A stretch of DNA of 42,811 nt from Firmicutes bacterium UBA5493 (GCA_002424045.1 DIPH01000004.1:54999-97809), one strand, 5' to 3'; numbered from the stretch's first letter, positions 15,717-25,292 are shown. A program made the numbers and translations. The notes: a model not told the origin generated them from the sequence alone.

Positions 15717-16220
15717 ATGAGAAAAATGACCGAACAGAACTTGAGAGATGCATTTGCCGGCGAAAGCCAAGCACACATGAAGTACCAAATTTATAGCGCT
15801 GTTGCGGAAAAAGAGGGCTTTCCCAATGTTTCTAAACTCTTTAAAGCCATCGCCTATGCAGAATTGGTGCACGCACGCAATCACCTAAAAGAGCTCGGTG
15901 GAATTGCTGACTCCGTAGCTAATCTGCAAGATGCTTTTGATGGTGAGACCTTTGAGATTGAAGAAATGTATCCTGCATACAAAGCCGTTGCTGAGCTTCA
16001 GGGAGAAAAGGGCGCCGTCCGCTCCACCCACTATGCCCTCGAAGCAGAGAAAATCCATGCTACCATGTATGATGAAGCCAAGAAGACGGTCATGGAGAAG
16101 AAGGATATCACCATTGGTACCATTCAAGTATGTGATGTCTGCGGGTACACCCATGATGGTGATGCACCGGAGAAGTGCCCAGTCTGTAGCGCACCTAAGT
16201 CCAAGTTCCTATCCTTCTAA
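15717..16220 (+). CDS. rbr: Rubrerythrin
   Basis: The 167-residue oxidative-stress protein of anaerobes reduces hydrogen peroxide at a diiron site. The N-terminal ferritin-like four-helix domain carries the Glu ligands (FAGESQAHMKY, AYAELVHARNH, ALEAEKIHATMY). The C-terminal rubredoxin domain has two CxxC pairs (CDVCGY and CPVC) for one Fe. ATG 15717 is preceded by AAAGGGAGG. It has its own promoter and lies 23 bases before korA. Confidence 0.97.
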   Translation: MRKMTEQNLRDAFAGESQAHMKYQIYSAVAEKEGFPNVSKLFKAIAYAELVHARNHLKELGGIADSVANLQDAFDGETFEIEEMYPAYKAVAELQGEKGAVRSTHYALEAEKIHATMYDEAKKTVMEKKDITIGTIQVCDVCGYTHDGDAPEKCPVCSAPKSKFLSF

Positions 16221-16243
16221 GCAGGAAAATCAGGAGGTGCATT

Positions 16244-17971
16244 ATGCAGACCTTTAACATCAAGATTGGGGGAGAAGCGGGACAAGGTTTGGTGTCCATA
16301 GGTAATATTTTGCTTAGAGCCATAACCCAAGAGGGGTGGCACTTATTTGCTCACCAAGACTATGAGTCGCGCATTCGCGGGGGCCACAATTTTTTCCAGA
16401 TTCGCTTGGCCAACAAGCCAGTGGCATCATGGGAAAATGAGATCGATGTTCTGGTAGCCCTTGATGAGACAACCATTATCTTAGGGCAAGGAGAGTTAAG
16501 ATCAAGTGGTGTTGTCATTTACGATCCGGGTGTTTTAGGGGAAAAGGCGAAAGAATTAGGGAATCAACCGAACTATCTGGGCTTGCCCTTTGGACAGATC
16601 GCGGAGGAGTTAGGTCAACCGAAAATTGTGGCCAACGCGGCTGCGGCCGGGGCCATCTGGGCTCTGCTCAGCGACGATCTCATCACGTTACACCAGACCC
16701 TGGACGTAATGTTTGGAAGCAAGGGCAAAAAGGTTGTAGAAGGTAACCAAAAGGTGGCCACCGCTGGATTTGACAAAGTCCGAGAGGTTATGGGCTCCCG
16801 TTCAAAACCAGCCAAGCCAGAACGCCAAGGTGAGAGACTGCTCCTTAAGGGAAACGATGCTCTGCCGCTTGGAGCGCTTTCTGCAGGCCTGAAATTCATG
16901 AGTGCCTATCCCATGACGCCAGCTACGGGAGTCACGGAGTTCATTGCCGAGTACGGGCGTGAAGTCTCGGCTGTTATGGAGCAGGCAGAAGATGAAATCT
17001 CCGCCATTAACATGGCCATCGGGGCAAGCTACACTGGAGTGCGGGCGATGACAGCCACATCTGGAGGGGGCTTTGCCCTCATGACGGAGGCATTATCTCT
17101 GGCTGGTTCGGCGGAGATACCCATTGTGGTCATTAACGCCATGCGTCCAGGTCCCAGCACGGGACTTCCGACTCGTACTGAACAAGGCGATCTGAGCTTT
17201 GCGGTAGCCATGTCCTTCGGAGATTTTCCCAGGGCTGTTTTCGCTCCCGGTGACCCAGAAGAAGCCTTTTATCTAATGGGTGAGGCTTTCAACGTAGCAG
17301 AGGAATACCAGATGCCTGTTGTGGTCTTAAGTGATCAGCATCTAGCTGATTCGTATACCACCGTGCCACCCTTTGATCTAGGTAGGGTTAAGATCAAGCG
17401 GGGCAAAGTGGTCTCTGGGGCAGAAGCAGGTCCTGATTACCTTCGCTACGCGTACACAAAAGACGGTATTTCGCCAAGGCTCTATCCTGGGTTTGGTGAC
17501 GGTGTTGTGGTGAGTGCCGGTGATGAACATGATGAAAAGGGCCATCTCATTGAAGATGGGGAAACCCGTCAGAAAATGATGGAAAAGCGCATGACCAAGC
17601 AGGGGCTCGTAGAAAAAAGAGCCATGGAGCCAGTGCTTTGTGGTTCTGAGGAACCAGATGCCACGCTAATTGGCTTTGGATCCACCAAAGGCGCCATCGC
17701 AGAGGCGGTACGGGCCTTAAACGAAGGTGGCTGCAAAGTACAGGGGGTGCACTTACCCCAAGTCTTTCCATTACCAGAGAGTCTTGATGCTATTTTGCAG
17801 AGGCCTGGACGAAAGTTTATTGTGGAGGGAAACTATTCTGGTCAACTAGAGGCATTACTGGCTTCACGCTTTGCCGTGAAACCAACGGGGAGTATCAGAC
17901 GCTATGATGGTCGACCCATCAATGCCCAGTACATTCTAGATAGGCTCAGGGGAGGTGTTTGTGATGGCTAA
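16244..17971 (+). CDS. korA: 2-oxoacid:ferredoxin oxidoreductase alpha (gamma-alpha fusion) subunit
   Basis: The 575-residue subunit is built from an N-terminal gamma domain of about 185 residues (IGGEAGQGLVSIGNILLRA, SRIRGGHNFFQIR) and the pyrimidine-binding alpha domain (GNDALPLGALSAGLKFMSAYPMTPA, VMEQAEDEISAINMAIGAS, PSTGLPTRTEQGDL). With the beta subunit it oxidises a 2-oxoacid (2-oxoglutarate in typical Kor) to acyl-CoA and CO2 with ferredoxin as acceptor, or runs in reverse. No ferredoxin domain is present. AGGAGGTG precedes ATG 16244. The exact 2-oxoacid is not decided. Confidence 0.92.
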   Translation: MQTFNIKIGGEAGQGLVSIGNILLRAITQEGWHLFAHQDYESRIRGGHNFFQIRLANKPVASWENEIDVLVALDETTIILGQGELRSSGVVIYDPGVLGEKAKELGNQPNYLGLPFGQIAEELGQPKIVANAAAAGAIWALLSDDLITLHQTLDVMFGSKGKKVVEGNQKVATAGFDKVREVMGSRSKPAKPERQGERLLLKGNDALPLGALSAGLKFMSAYPMTPATGVTEFIAEYGREVSAVMEQAEDEISAINMAIGASYTGVRAMTATSGGGFALMTEALSLAGSAEIPIVVINAMRPGPSTGLPTRTEQGDLSFAVAMSFGDFPRAVFAPGDPEEAFYLMGEAFNVAEEYQMPVVVLSDQHLADSYTTVPPFDLGRVKIKRGKVVSGAEAGPDYLRYAYTKDGISPRLYPGFGDGVVVSAGDEHDEKGHLIEDGETRQKMMEKRMTKQGLVEKRAMEPVLCGSEEPDATLIGFGSTKGAIAEAVRALNEGGCKVQGVHLPQVFPLPESLDAILQRPGRKFIVEGNYSGQLEALLASRFAVKPTGSIRRYDGRPINAQYILDRLRGGVCDG

Positions 17972-18833
17972 GAACACGGCTGAGTTTACCGTAGCAGACC
18001 AGACCGCTTGGTGTCCCGGCTGTGGAAATTTCGGGATCATTAATGCCCTTTCCCAAGCGTTAGAGGGGTTGGGTCTAAAGAAAAACCAAGTACTCTATGT
18101 CTCCGGCATTGGACAAGCAGGTAAAACGCCCCATTACATCCACGGGAATGTCCTAAACACCCTGCATGGTCGCACTTTACCTACCGCCACAGGAGCTAAG
18201 CTGGCCAACGGTGATCTTCATGTGATTGCAGTTGGCGGTGATGGTGATGGTTATGCTGAGGGAGGCAACCATTTTCTCCATGCCCTCCGCAAGAATATTA
18301 ATATCACCTACCTAGTCCATGATAATCAGGTTTTTGGTTTGACGAAGGGTCAAGCATCACCCCGTTCTGACCAAGGAATGGTTACTGGGACGACACCTCA
18401 GGGTGTGAGTTTAGAGGCATTTAACCCATTAGCTACCGCCATTACCTTGAATGGTGGTTTTGTAGCCAGGAGTTACGCTGGTGACAGAGATCACCTAGCC
18501 CGTACGATCCAAGCTGCTATCCAGCATGAAGGTTTCGCTCTGATCGACATCCTGCAGCCATGCGTGACCTTTAACAAGATCAACACCTATCAATTCTATC
18601 GTTCCAGGATATATGATTTGGATCAAGAAGAGGGCTATGACCGCAGAAACCGTGAAGCTGCCTGGGCTAGAAGTTTCGAATGGGGAGGGCGAATTCCCAT
18701 TGGGATTTTCTATCAAGTCGATCGTCCTACGCTAGCGGACACCTACGGGGATTTGCTGAAAACTCCGTTGGTTAAACAGGAGTATGATAAGAGTGTTGTA
18801 GCGCAACTGGTAGATCGGTTTAGGATTGGATAG
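17964..18833 (+). CDS. korB: 2-oxoacid:ferredoxin oxidoreductase beta subunit
   Basis: The roughly 289-residue thiamine-pyrophosphate subunit carries the 4Fe-4S/TPP entrance motif WCPGCGNFGI and the TPP-Mg motif VGGDGDGYAEGGNH with the later VHDNQVFGLTKGQ. It forms the catalytic complex with KorA. ATG 17964 is preferred over the upstream GTG 17955 because GGGGAGGTG lies at the right distance. The start overlaps the korA stop by eight bases. A terminator follows. Confidence 0.92.
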   Translation: MAKNTAEFTVADQTAWCPGCGNFGIINALSQALEGLGLKKNQVLYVSGIGQAGKTPHYIHGNVLNTLHGRTLPTATGAKLANGDLHVIAVGGDGDGYAEGGNHFLHALRKNINITYLVHDNQVFGLTKGQASPRSDQGMVTGTTPQGVSLEAFNPLATAITLNGGFVARSYAGDRDHLARTIQAAIQHEGFALIDILQPCVTFNKINTYQFYRSRIYDLDQEEGYDRRNREAAWARSFEWGGRIPIGIFYQVDRPTLADTYGDLLKTPLVKQEYDKSVVAQLVDRFRIG

Positions 18834-18847
18834 ATAGAGCTCAATGA

Positions 18848-18873
18848 AGGGCACCCGGTGGGTGCTCTTTTTT
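18848..18873 (+). terminator. Terminator after korAB
   Basis: A GGGCACCC-GGT-GGGTGCTC hairpin is followed by TTTTTT. Confidence 0.9.
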
Positions 18874-18960
18874 GTCTTTCGTACAGGAGATCGCCAAGTA
18901 CAAGAGAACCGTTAAGTATATACAGAGTCTAGATAAAAAAAGGGAATGAGGTAAAGATAA

Positions 18961-20052
18961 TTGGCTGTAAATCAGGTGCAGAGTTATCCTAGGGGAACAA
19001 TCTTATTCGCTCCAGGCGATGTAGCTTCGGCGGTACATGTTGTCTTAGAAGGAACCATTGTGGCCTCCCGGGGAGATAAGCAAGTGACGTTAGGGCCTGG
19101 TGGTATCATAGGAGATATAGCTTTTTTCACAGAAGGCACCCATCGCTATCATGCCATTTGCTCGACTGACGTGACAACGCTCACTCTTACAAAAGACAAC
19201 GGCTCCCAGGTGTTAGCGAGTCAACCTCGCATTGCGTTTTCTTTACTATACGAGTTAGCTCATAAGGTGAACCTAGATGAGATGGTGTTTATCCAGGGTA
19301 TAGAAAAAAAGTCGGAATCCCCCGTTGACAGAGGAGCTTTGCCCCCCGGCCATCCGATTTTTCATGAACGGGTTTCGACGGAATATGGTGAGTTCTTGTT
19401 TTCGACAGATGTGGAATGCCCTATTTGCCAGACACGCTTTACGGGGGCACGTACCCGCACCTCTCGCCTGCAGCTAGAGGAACAAAGGACGGATTTGCGT
19501 ATGATTTACCGTAACTTTGAGCCGAATTTTTTCTATATCTGGGTTTGTCCCAAGTGCCTGTTCGCCTATCCTGAACGACAGTACAATAGGTTATCCCATA
19601 CGGCCATCATTAAAGGGAAGAAGGCATGGCAAGAGAATCCCCCTGCCGGGTCCTTTGCCTTTGACGTACCTAGGACAATCCACCAGGTAATCACTTCGTA
19701 CTATCTTGCGATGGCCAGTTTTGAAAGGGTGGGGGCTAGTCTCGAACAGTGGGCTAATCTTTGGCTTCGCCTCGTATGGATTTACGAGGACTTAGGCCAG
19801 GGCGAGCTCGCCTTACAGGCGACCGAAAAGGCCCAGCACTATTTTTCCGAGGCCATGGCCACCACATCCCGTAGTTCCTCTGGGGATCAGGCGCTCTATC
19901 TGATCTTAGGGGAGTTGGCTCTGCGCCTTGGTCAGAATGGGGATGCCTTTAAAAACTTCCGGGCAGCCACCACTATGATCGGTGGCGACCCCCGTTATAA
20001 GCGGATGGCCTCGGATCGTATTCAAGATCTGCGAGATCAGAGAGAAGGCTAG
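18961..20052 (+). CDS. Cyclic-nucleotide-binding domain plus DUF2225 protein
   Basis: The 363-residue protein has an N-terminal cNMP-binding beta roll (residues about 8-115: PRGTILFAPGDVASAVHVVLEG, GGIIGDIAFF) of the Crp/Fnr sensor type, but no helix-turn-helix. A DUF2225 region follows with two CxxC pairs (ECPICQTRF and VCPKCLFAYP), likely Zn-binding, and a helical TPR-like tail (ATEKAQHYFSEAM). The start is TTG 18961 with GAGG upstream, and no better start is seen. It stands alone. The function is unknown. The domains suggest a cytoplasmic signal-responsive scaffold. Confidence 0.75.
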   Translation: MAVNQVQSYPRGTILFAPGDVASAVHVVLEGTIVASRGDKQVTLGPGGIIGDIAFFTEGTHRYHAICSTDVTTLTLTKDNGSQVLASQPRIAFSLLYELAHKVNLDEMVFIQGIEKKSESPVDRGALPPGHPIFHERVSTEYGEFLFSTDVECPICQTRFTGARTRTSRLQLEEQRTDLRMIYRNFEPNFFYIWVCPKCLFAYPERQYNRLSHTAIIKGKKAWQENPPAGSFAFDVPRTIHQVITSYYLAMASFERVGASLEQWANLWLRLVWIYEDLGQGELALQATEKAQHYFSEAMATTSRSSSGDQALYLILGELALRLGQNGDAFKNFRAATTMIGGDPRYKRMASDRIQDLRDQREG

Positions 20053-20121
20053 AGACTAGCAAACCACTTTCGATCAACAGTACCACTACTACCTTGATGA
20101 AGTAGGTAAGGGAAGCATTGA

Positions 20122-20292
20122 GCAGAGCGGCTTGACGGAAACGACAACTTCTACTCCAAAGAACGGGGCGGCCCCGGTCTTTGGCAGAGAGTTCAAGAGG
20201 TCTCTTGGACCGTTGAGGGTTCGGGAGAGTTTGAGATCGAAGTGCGGTCTACCAGAGGAGGCTGGCCTAAGGCAAGCTGGATCATCAACTAA
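20122..20292 (+). pseudogene. Orphan C-terminal gene remnant
   Basis: A 56-codon frame with no start reads as a believable protein end: NDNFYSKERGGPGLWQRVQ, then EVSWTVEGSGEFEIEVRS and RGGW before TAA. The text resembles a C-terminal beta-rich domain, and a stop (TGA 20119) blocks the frame just upstream. It looks like the tail of a deleted gene. The family is not identified. Confidence 0.4.
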
Positions 20293-20315
20293 GTAGTTTT
20301 CGCATAAAGCCAAAC

Positions 20316-20354
20316 AAGAAGGGTCCTATTCTGCGAGGGGATAGGACCCTTCTT
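20316..20354. repeat. Long perfect inverted repeat
   Basis: AAGAAGGGTCCTAT and ATAGGACCCTTCTT are perfect 14-bp arms around an 11-base loop, without a clear T-run. It is probably an old terminator of the decayed gene upstream. Confidence 0.6.
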
Positions 20355-20379
20355 GAAGACTCTGGCCACGTAACCAATG

Positions 20380-20420
20380 AAAAACCCTCCTTGAGGTGAA
20401 AAACCTCAGGAGGGTTGAAC
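20380..20420 (-). terminator. Terminator of the liv operon
   Basis: On the minus strand AACCCTCCTGAGG pairs with CCTCAAGGAGGGTT (one bulge) and ends in TTTTT, directly after livF. Confidence 0.85.
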
Positions 20421-20429
20421 AAGTTTCGA

Positions 20430-21140
20430 CTATCGTGCAACCCCGAGATAGGCTTCTTGCACCCTCTGATCCTCCAAGAGAGTCTTTCCCGGTCCCTCAA
20501 GCACCAATTGCCCTGTTTCTAACACATATGCGTAATCCGCAATTTCCAAAGCTTTCCTAGCATTTTGTTCCACGAGTAAGATCGTGTTACCCCGCTCCCG
20601 GAGTATGTTGATGATGTCGAAGATGTCCTTCACCAATAGGGGTGCCAGACCCAAAGAGGGCTCATCCATCATGAGAATCTTGGGATTGACCATAAGAGCC
20701 CGCCCAACCGCTAACATTTGCTGCTCACCGCCGGAAAGAGTTCCGGCTTTTTGCCAGCTCCTCTCCTTAAGCCTGGGAAACGTGTCATAGACGCTTTTTA
20801 TGTCATTTGCGATGGCCTTTTGATCGGATCGGGTATAGGCTCCTAGGATGAGATTCTCTTCCACCGTGAGGTCTGCAAACACCCTTCTACCTTCCGGGAC
20901 CATGGCAATTCCCCGAGCCACAATGTCCTTCGTGGGTAAATTCGTGAAGTCCTCGCCTTTGTATAAGACCTTCCCGTTCGATTTTGCCACCAAGCCCATG
21001 ATAGCCCTCAGGGTAGAGGACTTCCCGGCTCCATTAGCACCAATTAGCGTCACGATCTGGTTTTCTTCTATCGTAAGATTAATTCCTCTTAGAGCAGTAA
21101 TACCACCGTAGTTGACGTGTAAATCAATAACTTCCAGCAT
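20430..21140 (-). CDS. livF: Branched-chain amino acid ABC transporter ATPase LivF
   Basis: The 236-residue ATPase has Walker A (GANGAGKSS), signature LSGGEQQML, Walker B (ILMMDEPSLGLAP) and the typical LivF ending with VLETGQLVLEG and VQEAYLGV. It is the last gene of livKHMGF. Its start abuts the livG stop by one base. It powers uptake together with LivG. Confidence 0.95.
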   Translation of the reverse strand: MLEVIDLHVNYGGITALRGINLTIEENQIVTLIGANGAGKSSTLRAIMGLVAKSNGKVLYKGEDFTNLPTKDIVARGIAMVPEGRRVFADLTVEENLILGAYTRSDQKAIANDIKSVYDTFPRLKERSWQKAGTLSGGEQQMLAVGRALMVNPKILMMDEPSLGLAPLLVKDIFDIINILRERGNTILLVEQNARKALEIADYAYVLETGQLVLEGPGKTLLEDQRVQEAYLGVAR

Positions 21141-21910
21141 TAACCCACCCCCAAATAGGCTTCCACAACCCTTTCATTTCTTTGAATTTCGCTTGGGTTA
21201 CCTTCGGCAATTAGAACTCCATGATCCAGGACATAGATTTTCTCGCTGATTTCCATGATCACGTCCATGTGGTGCTCGATCAAAAAGATCGTGAGGCCGA
21301 ATTCCTGTTTAATTTCCCGGATGAACTGGATGAGTTCCTTGGTTTCTTGGGGATTCATGCCGGCTGCTGGTTCGTCTAGCAGCAGCAACTTTGGATCCGT
21401 GGCCAAGGCCCTGGCGATCTCCAGCCTTCTTTGCATTCCATATGGTAACGAAGATGCCTTTTCATCTCTAGTGTCTTGAAGACCGATTTTCTCCAGGAGA
21501 TAGAGGGACTTCTCGTACAACCTTTTCTCTTCAGTAACGTAATGGGGGAGCCTTAGAACAGTGGAAAAAACATCGGACTTCACTCTCAAGTGGTTCCCGA
21601 TGAAAACATTTTCTAAAACAGATAACTCGCCAAACAGTCTAATATTCTGGAACGTGCGGCATACCCCGAGTTTCGCGATTCTATCAGGGCTAAGACCTGT
21701 TAATTGATGTTGTTCGCTGCCATTTGGGCTGAATAAAATCCGGCCTGCTGTCGGTTTATAAACACCTGTAACCACGTTGAAAATTGTTGTCTTTCCTGCA
21801 CCGTTCGGACCAATTAGGCCAACGATTTGTCCATTTCCGATTTCTCCGTTGAAATTATTGCAGGCCACAACCCCACCGAATCTCATGTCTAGGTTCTCAA
21901 TTTTTAACAT
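21140..21910 (-). CDS. livG: Branched-chain amino acid ABC transporter ATPase LivG
   Basis: The 256-residue ATPase has Walker A (GPNGAGKTT), the LivG-type signature LPYGMQRRLEIARAL, Walker B (LLLLDEPAAGMNP) and IEHHMDVIMEI. It overlaps the livM stop by 14 bases. Confidence 0.95.
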   Translation of the reverse strand: MLKIENLDMRFGGVVACNNFNGEIGNGQIVGLIGPNGAGKTTIFNVVTGVYKPTAGRILFSPNGSEQHQLTGLSPDRIAKLGVCRTFQNIRLFGELSVLENVFIGNHLRVKSDVFSTVLRLPHYVTEEKRLYEKSLYLLEKIGLQDTRDEKASSLPYGMQRRLEIARALATDPKLLLLDEPAAGMNPQETKELIQFIREIKQEFGLTIFLIEHHMDVIMEISEKIYVLDHGVLIAEGNPSEIQRNERVVEAYLGVG

Positions 21911-22916
21911 AGGTTAACTCACGCCCTTTAGTCCTTTTCAAGAATCCTTTTTCGCGCACGATGACCACAAAAATCAGGATGATTGAAAAGACGACCATTC
22001 TCATTCCTGGTATTCCCTTAATCTGGACCAAACCGAGATCAATAGACTCATCCAAGAAGCGCAATGCTTCCATCATGACCGTTACCACGACGGCTGCAAT
22101 TACAGTACCGCCAATCTTGCCTAAACCACCCAAGACCACAATGAGCAGGATGTTGAATGTGAGGGTGATTCTAAACATGTTGGGGTCGATGGTGCCAAGT
22201 AGGGCTGCCATAAGTCCTCCGGCCACTCCTGCGAAAAAGCAGCCAAAGGAAAAACTCATTACCTTATGTTTGAAAAGGTTAATGCCCATGGCTCTGGCTG
22301 CAACTTCATCTTCCCTAATGGCCAAGAAGGCTTTCCCATACGTACCTTTCATCAAAAATGAGATGAACCACATCGTGACCAAGGCGACTCCCCAACTCCA
22401 CCATGTATTTGTGTAGTTTGGTATCCCTTTTAGGCCCAGGGCTCCATTTGTTAGAGATTGGGTGTTCGTGAACACCACCCTGATGATCTCTGCAAAACCT
22501 AGCGTTGCGATAGCCAAGTAGTCGTCGGTCAGTCTTAAGACGGGCGCACCGATCAGCACTCCAAAAAGTGCTGCTATGAGACCAGCAGCGAGAAGAGCGG
22601 GAAGAAAGCCCCACTCCACATTAGCCAGGAAAGGCACGATTGGTTGCATGAAAAAGTTCATTTGTTTCATGGAAACGGGCATCGTAAGAATCCCTACGGT
22701 ATATGCTCCAATGGCCATAAATCCAGCATGCCCCAGGGAAAACATCCCGGTCATTCCGTTGATCAAGTTCATGCTGAGACCCAACGTTACATAGATACCG
22801 GAAAGGTTGATGATCCTGATTTTGTAGGCATCGAGATACCTGTTTGCCAGGAATAGTCCTAGGATTGTTAGAACCAGGATGATTAGGGTAACATGTGTCT
22901 TACTTTTCTCCCTCAT
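21897..22916 (-). CDS. livM: Branched-chain amino acid ABC transporter permease LivM
   Basis: The 339-residue integral membrane protein has about nine to ten helices and the family stretches LSMNLINGMTGMFSLGHAGFM, DDYLAIATLGFAEIIR and the EAA-like loop AIREDEVAARAMGIN. It forms the channel with LivH. The livH-livM gap is 37 bases. Confidence 0.95.
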   Translation of the reverse strand: MREKSKTHVTLIILVLTILGLFLANRYLDAYKIRIINLSGIYVTLGLSMNLINGMTGMFSLGHAGFMAIGAYTVGILTMPVSMKQMNFFMQPIVPFLANVEWGFLPALLAAGLIAALFGVLIGAPVLRLTDDYLAIATLGFAEIIRVVFTNTQSLTNGALGLKGIPNYTNTWWSWGVALVTMWFISFLMKGTYGKAFLAIREDEVAARAMGINLFKHKVMSFSFGCFFAGVAGGLMAALLGTIDPNMFRITLTFNILLIVVLGGLGKIGGTVIAAVVVTVMMEALRFLDESIDLGLVQIKGIPGMRMVVFSIILIFVVIVREKGFLKRTKGRELTYVKN

Positions 22917-22953
22917 GGTTTACACCTTCCTGCAGTTTTTTCCCGTTGAAGTA

Positions 22954-23850
22954 CTAAACCTTTTCTGTTACTTTGTTACCCATTAAGCCGGAAGGCTTAA
23001 CTAAGAGAATTATGATCAAAAGGACAAAAGCGAAAGCGTCTCGGTATCCAGACAATCTAGGAAGGAAAGCAACTAACATAATTTCCCCAAGTCCTAAGAT
23101 GAATCCGCCTATGACTGCTCCCGTGATGTTTCCAATACCCCCTACAACCGCAGCAATGAAGCTTTTTAGCCCAGGCATAGCGCCCATCAATGGCATGAGT
23201 TGCGGGTATCTGGATCCCCAAAGGATCCCTCCAATAGCGGCTAAAAACGAACCCATAAAAAAAGTAATGGAGATGATTCTGTTGATATCTATTCCCATCA
23301 AACTCGCAGTTTCGTAGTCTTTGGACAGTGCCCGCATGGCCAATCCTGTTTTGGTCTTTGTGGTGAAGTAGGTGAGCCCTATGAGTAGGAGTATGGATAC
23401 AGCGGGTATGATGAAGGTCACAACATTGATGGATACGCCTCCGAGTTTTATAACGTGGTTCAGCAACTGGGGGACGGGGAAGGCTCGAGGCCTTCCCCCA
23501 AAAATGACGATCCCCAAGTTTTGCAGAAGAAAGGAGGCGCCTATTGCTGAAATTAGAATTGTGATCCTGGCAGAACCTCGCAAGGGTTTGTAGGCTACTT
23601 TTTCTAAAAGTATGCCGATAAAACCGGTTAAGAGCGGGGCGAGAATGAATACGAGCCACCAGGGAAGGGGTGTGTAGATGACTCCATAAAACGTGAGATA
23701 CACACCAAGCATGAATATATCGCCGTGGGCAAAATTGATTAGCCGTAAGATCCCGTAAACCATGGTGTAACCTATGGCAATCAACGCATACAAACTACCC
23801 AGGGAAATGCCGTTGGTCAAGTGTTGAAGGAAAATCGATACGTCACCCAC
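22954..23850 (-). CDS. livH: Branched-chain amino acid ABC transporter permease LivH
   Basis: The 298-residue permease has about eight helices and the typical NGISLGSLYALIAIGYTMVYG and LRLINFAHGDIFMLG openings, and a loop ALSKDYETASLMGIDI. It starts with GTG 23850 behind AGGAGG. Confidence 0.95.
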   Translation of the reverse strand: MGDVSIFLQHLTNGISLGSLYALIAIGYTMVYGILRLINFAHGDIFMLGVYLTFYGVIYTPLPWWLVFILAPLLTGFIGILLEKVAYKPLRGSARITILISAIGASFLLQNLGIVIFGGRPRAFPVPQLLNHVIKLGGVSINVVTFIIPAVSILLLIGLTYFTTKTKTGLAMRALSKDYETASLMGIDINRIISITFFMGSFLAAIGGILWGSRYPQLMPLMGAMPGLKSFIAAVVGGIGNITGAVIGGFILGLGEIMLVAFLPRLSGYRDAFAFVLLIIILLVKPSGLMGNKVTEKV

Positions 23851-23877
23851 GTCAGGTCCTCCTAATGTTCAGATTGA

Positions 23878-25005
23878 TTAAAAAGGCTCGACTGTCGTTA
23901 GATAGATGAATTTTCCGTCATCTACTTGGTTGATAACGGCAGACTTAACGGCATCGCCGTTGGCATCTAAAGTAATCACTCCTGTTGCTCCCACAAATCC
24001 TTCTGTTTGAGCTAACCCATCCCGTATGGCTTGCGAATCGGCAGACCCCGCTTCTTCGATTACATCCAGGATCAGCATATAAGCATCGTAACCTAAGGCT
24101 GCGAAAGCATTAGCTTCTCTTCCGAACTTCTCTCTGTACGCGGCTAAGAACACTTCTGACTCTTCGGTGACTGGCGCTTCAGAGGTGAAGTGCGTGCTAA
24201 ATACGGCGCCCTCTACTGCAACGCCGCCGATTGATAAGAATTCTGGTGCTTCCCAGGTGTCGCCGCCAAGGAAAGGAACATCGATGCCTAGCTCTCTAGC
24301 TTGCCTAATCAACAGGGCCGACTCACCATAGTTACCTGGTGCGAAGACGATATCCGGCATCTTGTTCTTTACGTTGGTCAACTGGGCTGTGAAGTCTTGA
24401 TCCCCTGTGTTGTAGGAGGACATTTCTACAATACTGTTCTGGTTACCAGTCAATTCCCTAAAGGCATCGACAAAATACTTGCTTAGGCCTACCGAATAGT
24501 CTTGGGTGACGTCTTGAATTACGGCTGCTGTTTTGGCACCCAACTCATTTACGGCATAATTCGCCATTACAGTTCCTTGGAAAGGATCGATAAAACAAAC
24601 TCTAAAGTAGTAAGGGTTGTTCAATGTGACCAGGGGGTTCGTTGGCGAGCACCCTACCGTGGGCACTTGTGCTTTGTTGACGATGTCCCCTGCGGCCATG
24701 GATAATGAGCTGCCATAGCTGCCGATGATGGCAACGACTTTGTCTTTTTCAATCAACCTGGAAACAGCATTGGCCGCTTCCACCTTGTCTGACTTGTTAT
24801 CGACTACAATAATCTCTACTTTTCTTCCTAGTACTTCTCCCCTGAGTTCAAGGGCCAATTCGATTCCTTCGACAGTCATCTCGCCACCTGCGGCGTTAGG
24901 TCCTGTCATTGGTTCAAAGACACCAATCTTGATTACCTCAGCAGAAGCAGACGACGCGATAGCCAACACTAATACCAGCAACAACAATCCGATCGTTTTT
25001 TTCAT
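23878..25005 (-). CDS. livK: Periplasmic-type amino acid binding protein (LivK/LivJ family)
   Basis: The 375-residue solute-binding protein opens with a signal peptide (MKKTIGLLLLVLVLAIA, then SSASA-EV), followed by IKIGVFEPMTGPNA and the family pocket segments GSYGSSLSMAAGDIVN and ALGYDAYMLILDVIEEAG. The signal ends in an Ala-x-Ala site for signal peptidase I. No lipobox Cys is present, although Gram-positive binding proteins are usually lipid-anchored. The start is ATG 25005 with AAAGGGGG upstream. The longer frame to 25050 lacks family sequence. The ligand may be a branched-chain or another amino acid. Confidence 0.92.
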   Translation of the reverse strand: MKKTIGLLLLVLVLAIASSASAEVIKIGVFEPMTGPNAAGGEMTVEGIELALELRGEVLGRKVEIIVVDNKSDKVEAANAVSRLIEKDKVVAIIGSYGSSLSMAAGDIVNKAQVPTVGCSPTNPLVTLNNPYYFRVCFIDPFQGTVMANYAVNELGAKTAAVIQDVTQDYSVGLSKYFVDAFRELTGNQNSIVEMSSYNTGDQDFTAQLTNVKNKMPDIVFAPGNYGESALLIRQARELGIDVPFLGGDTWEAPEFLSIGGVAVEGAVFSTHFTSEAPVTEESEVFLAAYREKFGREANAFAALGYDAYMLILDVIEEAGSADSQAIRDGLAQTEGFVGATGVITLDANGDAVKSAVINQVDDGKFIYLTTVEPF

Positions 25006-25132
25006 AAATGTTCCCCCTTTAGAAGAATTGAAAAACACTAGCTCCCACAATCACTGCGTGTCTTTGCAACAGAAAAGGGCATCTACTGAATGTGTTGATA
25101 ATGGTAAATGTTGTAATGTTCTGTTTAAGTAA

Positions 25133-25161
25133 AGTATATATAATCATTTTGAGGCTGTCAA
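25133..25161 (-). promoter_or_regulatory. Sigma-A promoter of the liv operon
   Basis: On the minus strand, TTGACA (25156-25161), a 17-base spacer and TATACT (25133-25138) form a near-consensus promoter about 125 bases before livK. Confidence 0.9.
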
Positions 25162-25292
25162 CTGTACTGGGGGAGGAATGGGAGCTTCACTTCGCACGCT
25201 TTCCTTCCCATCCTTGGATAGGTAGTAGGAGGTTTTTCGTTTCGCTTCGTGAATGACAGAACTATACGAAGGTCTGAAATGGGGCTGATTTG

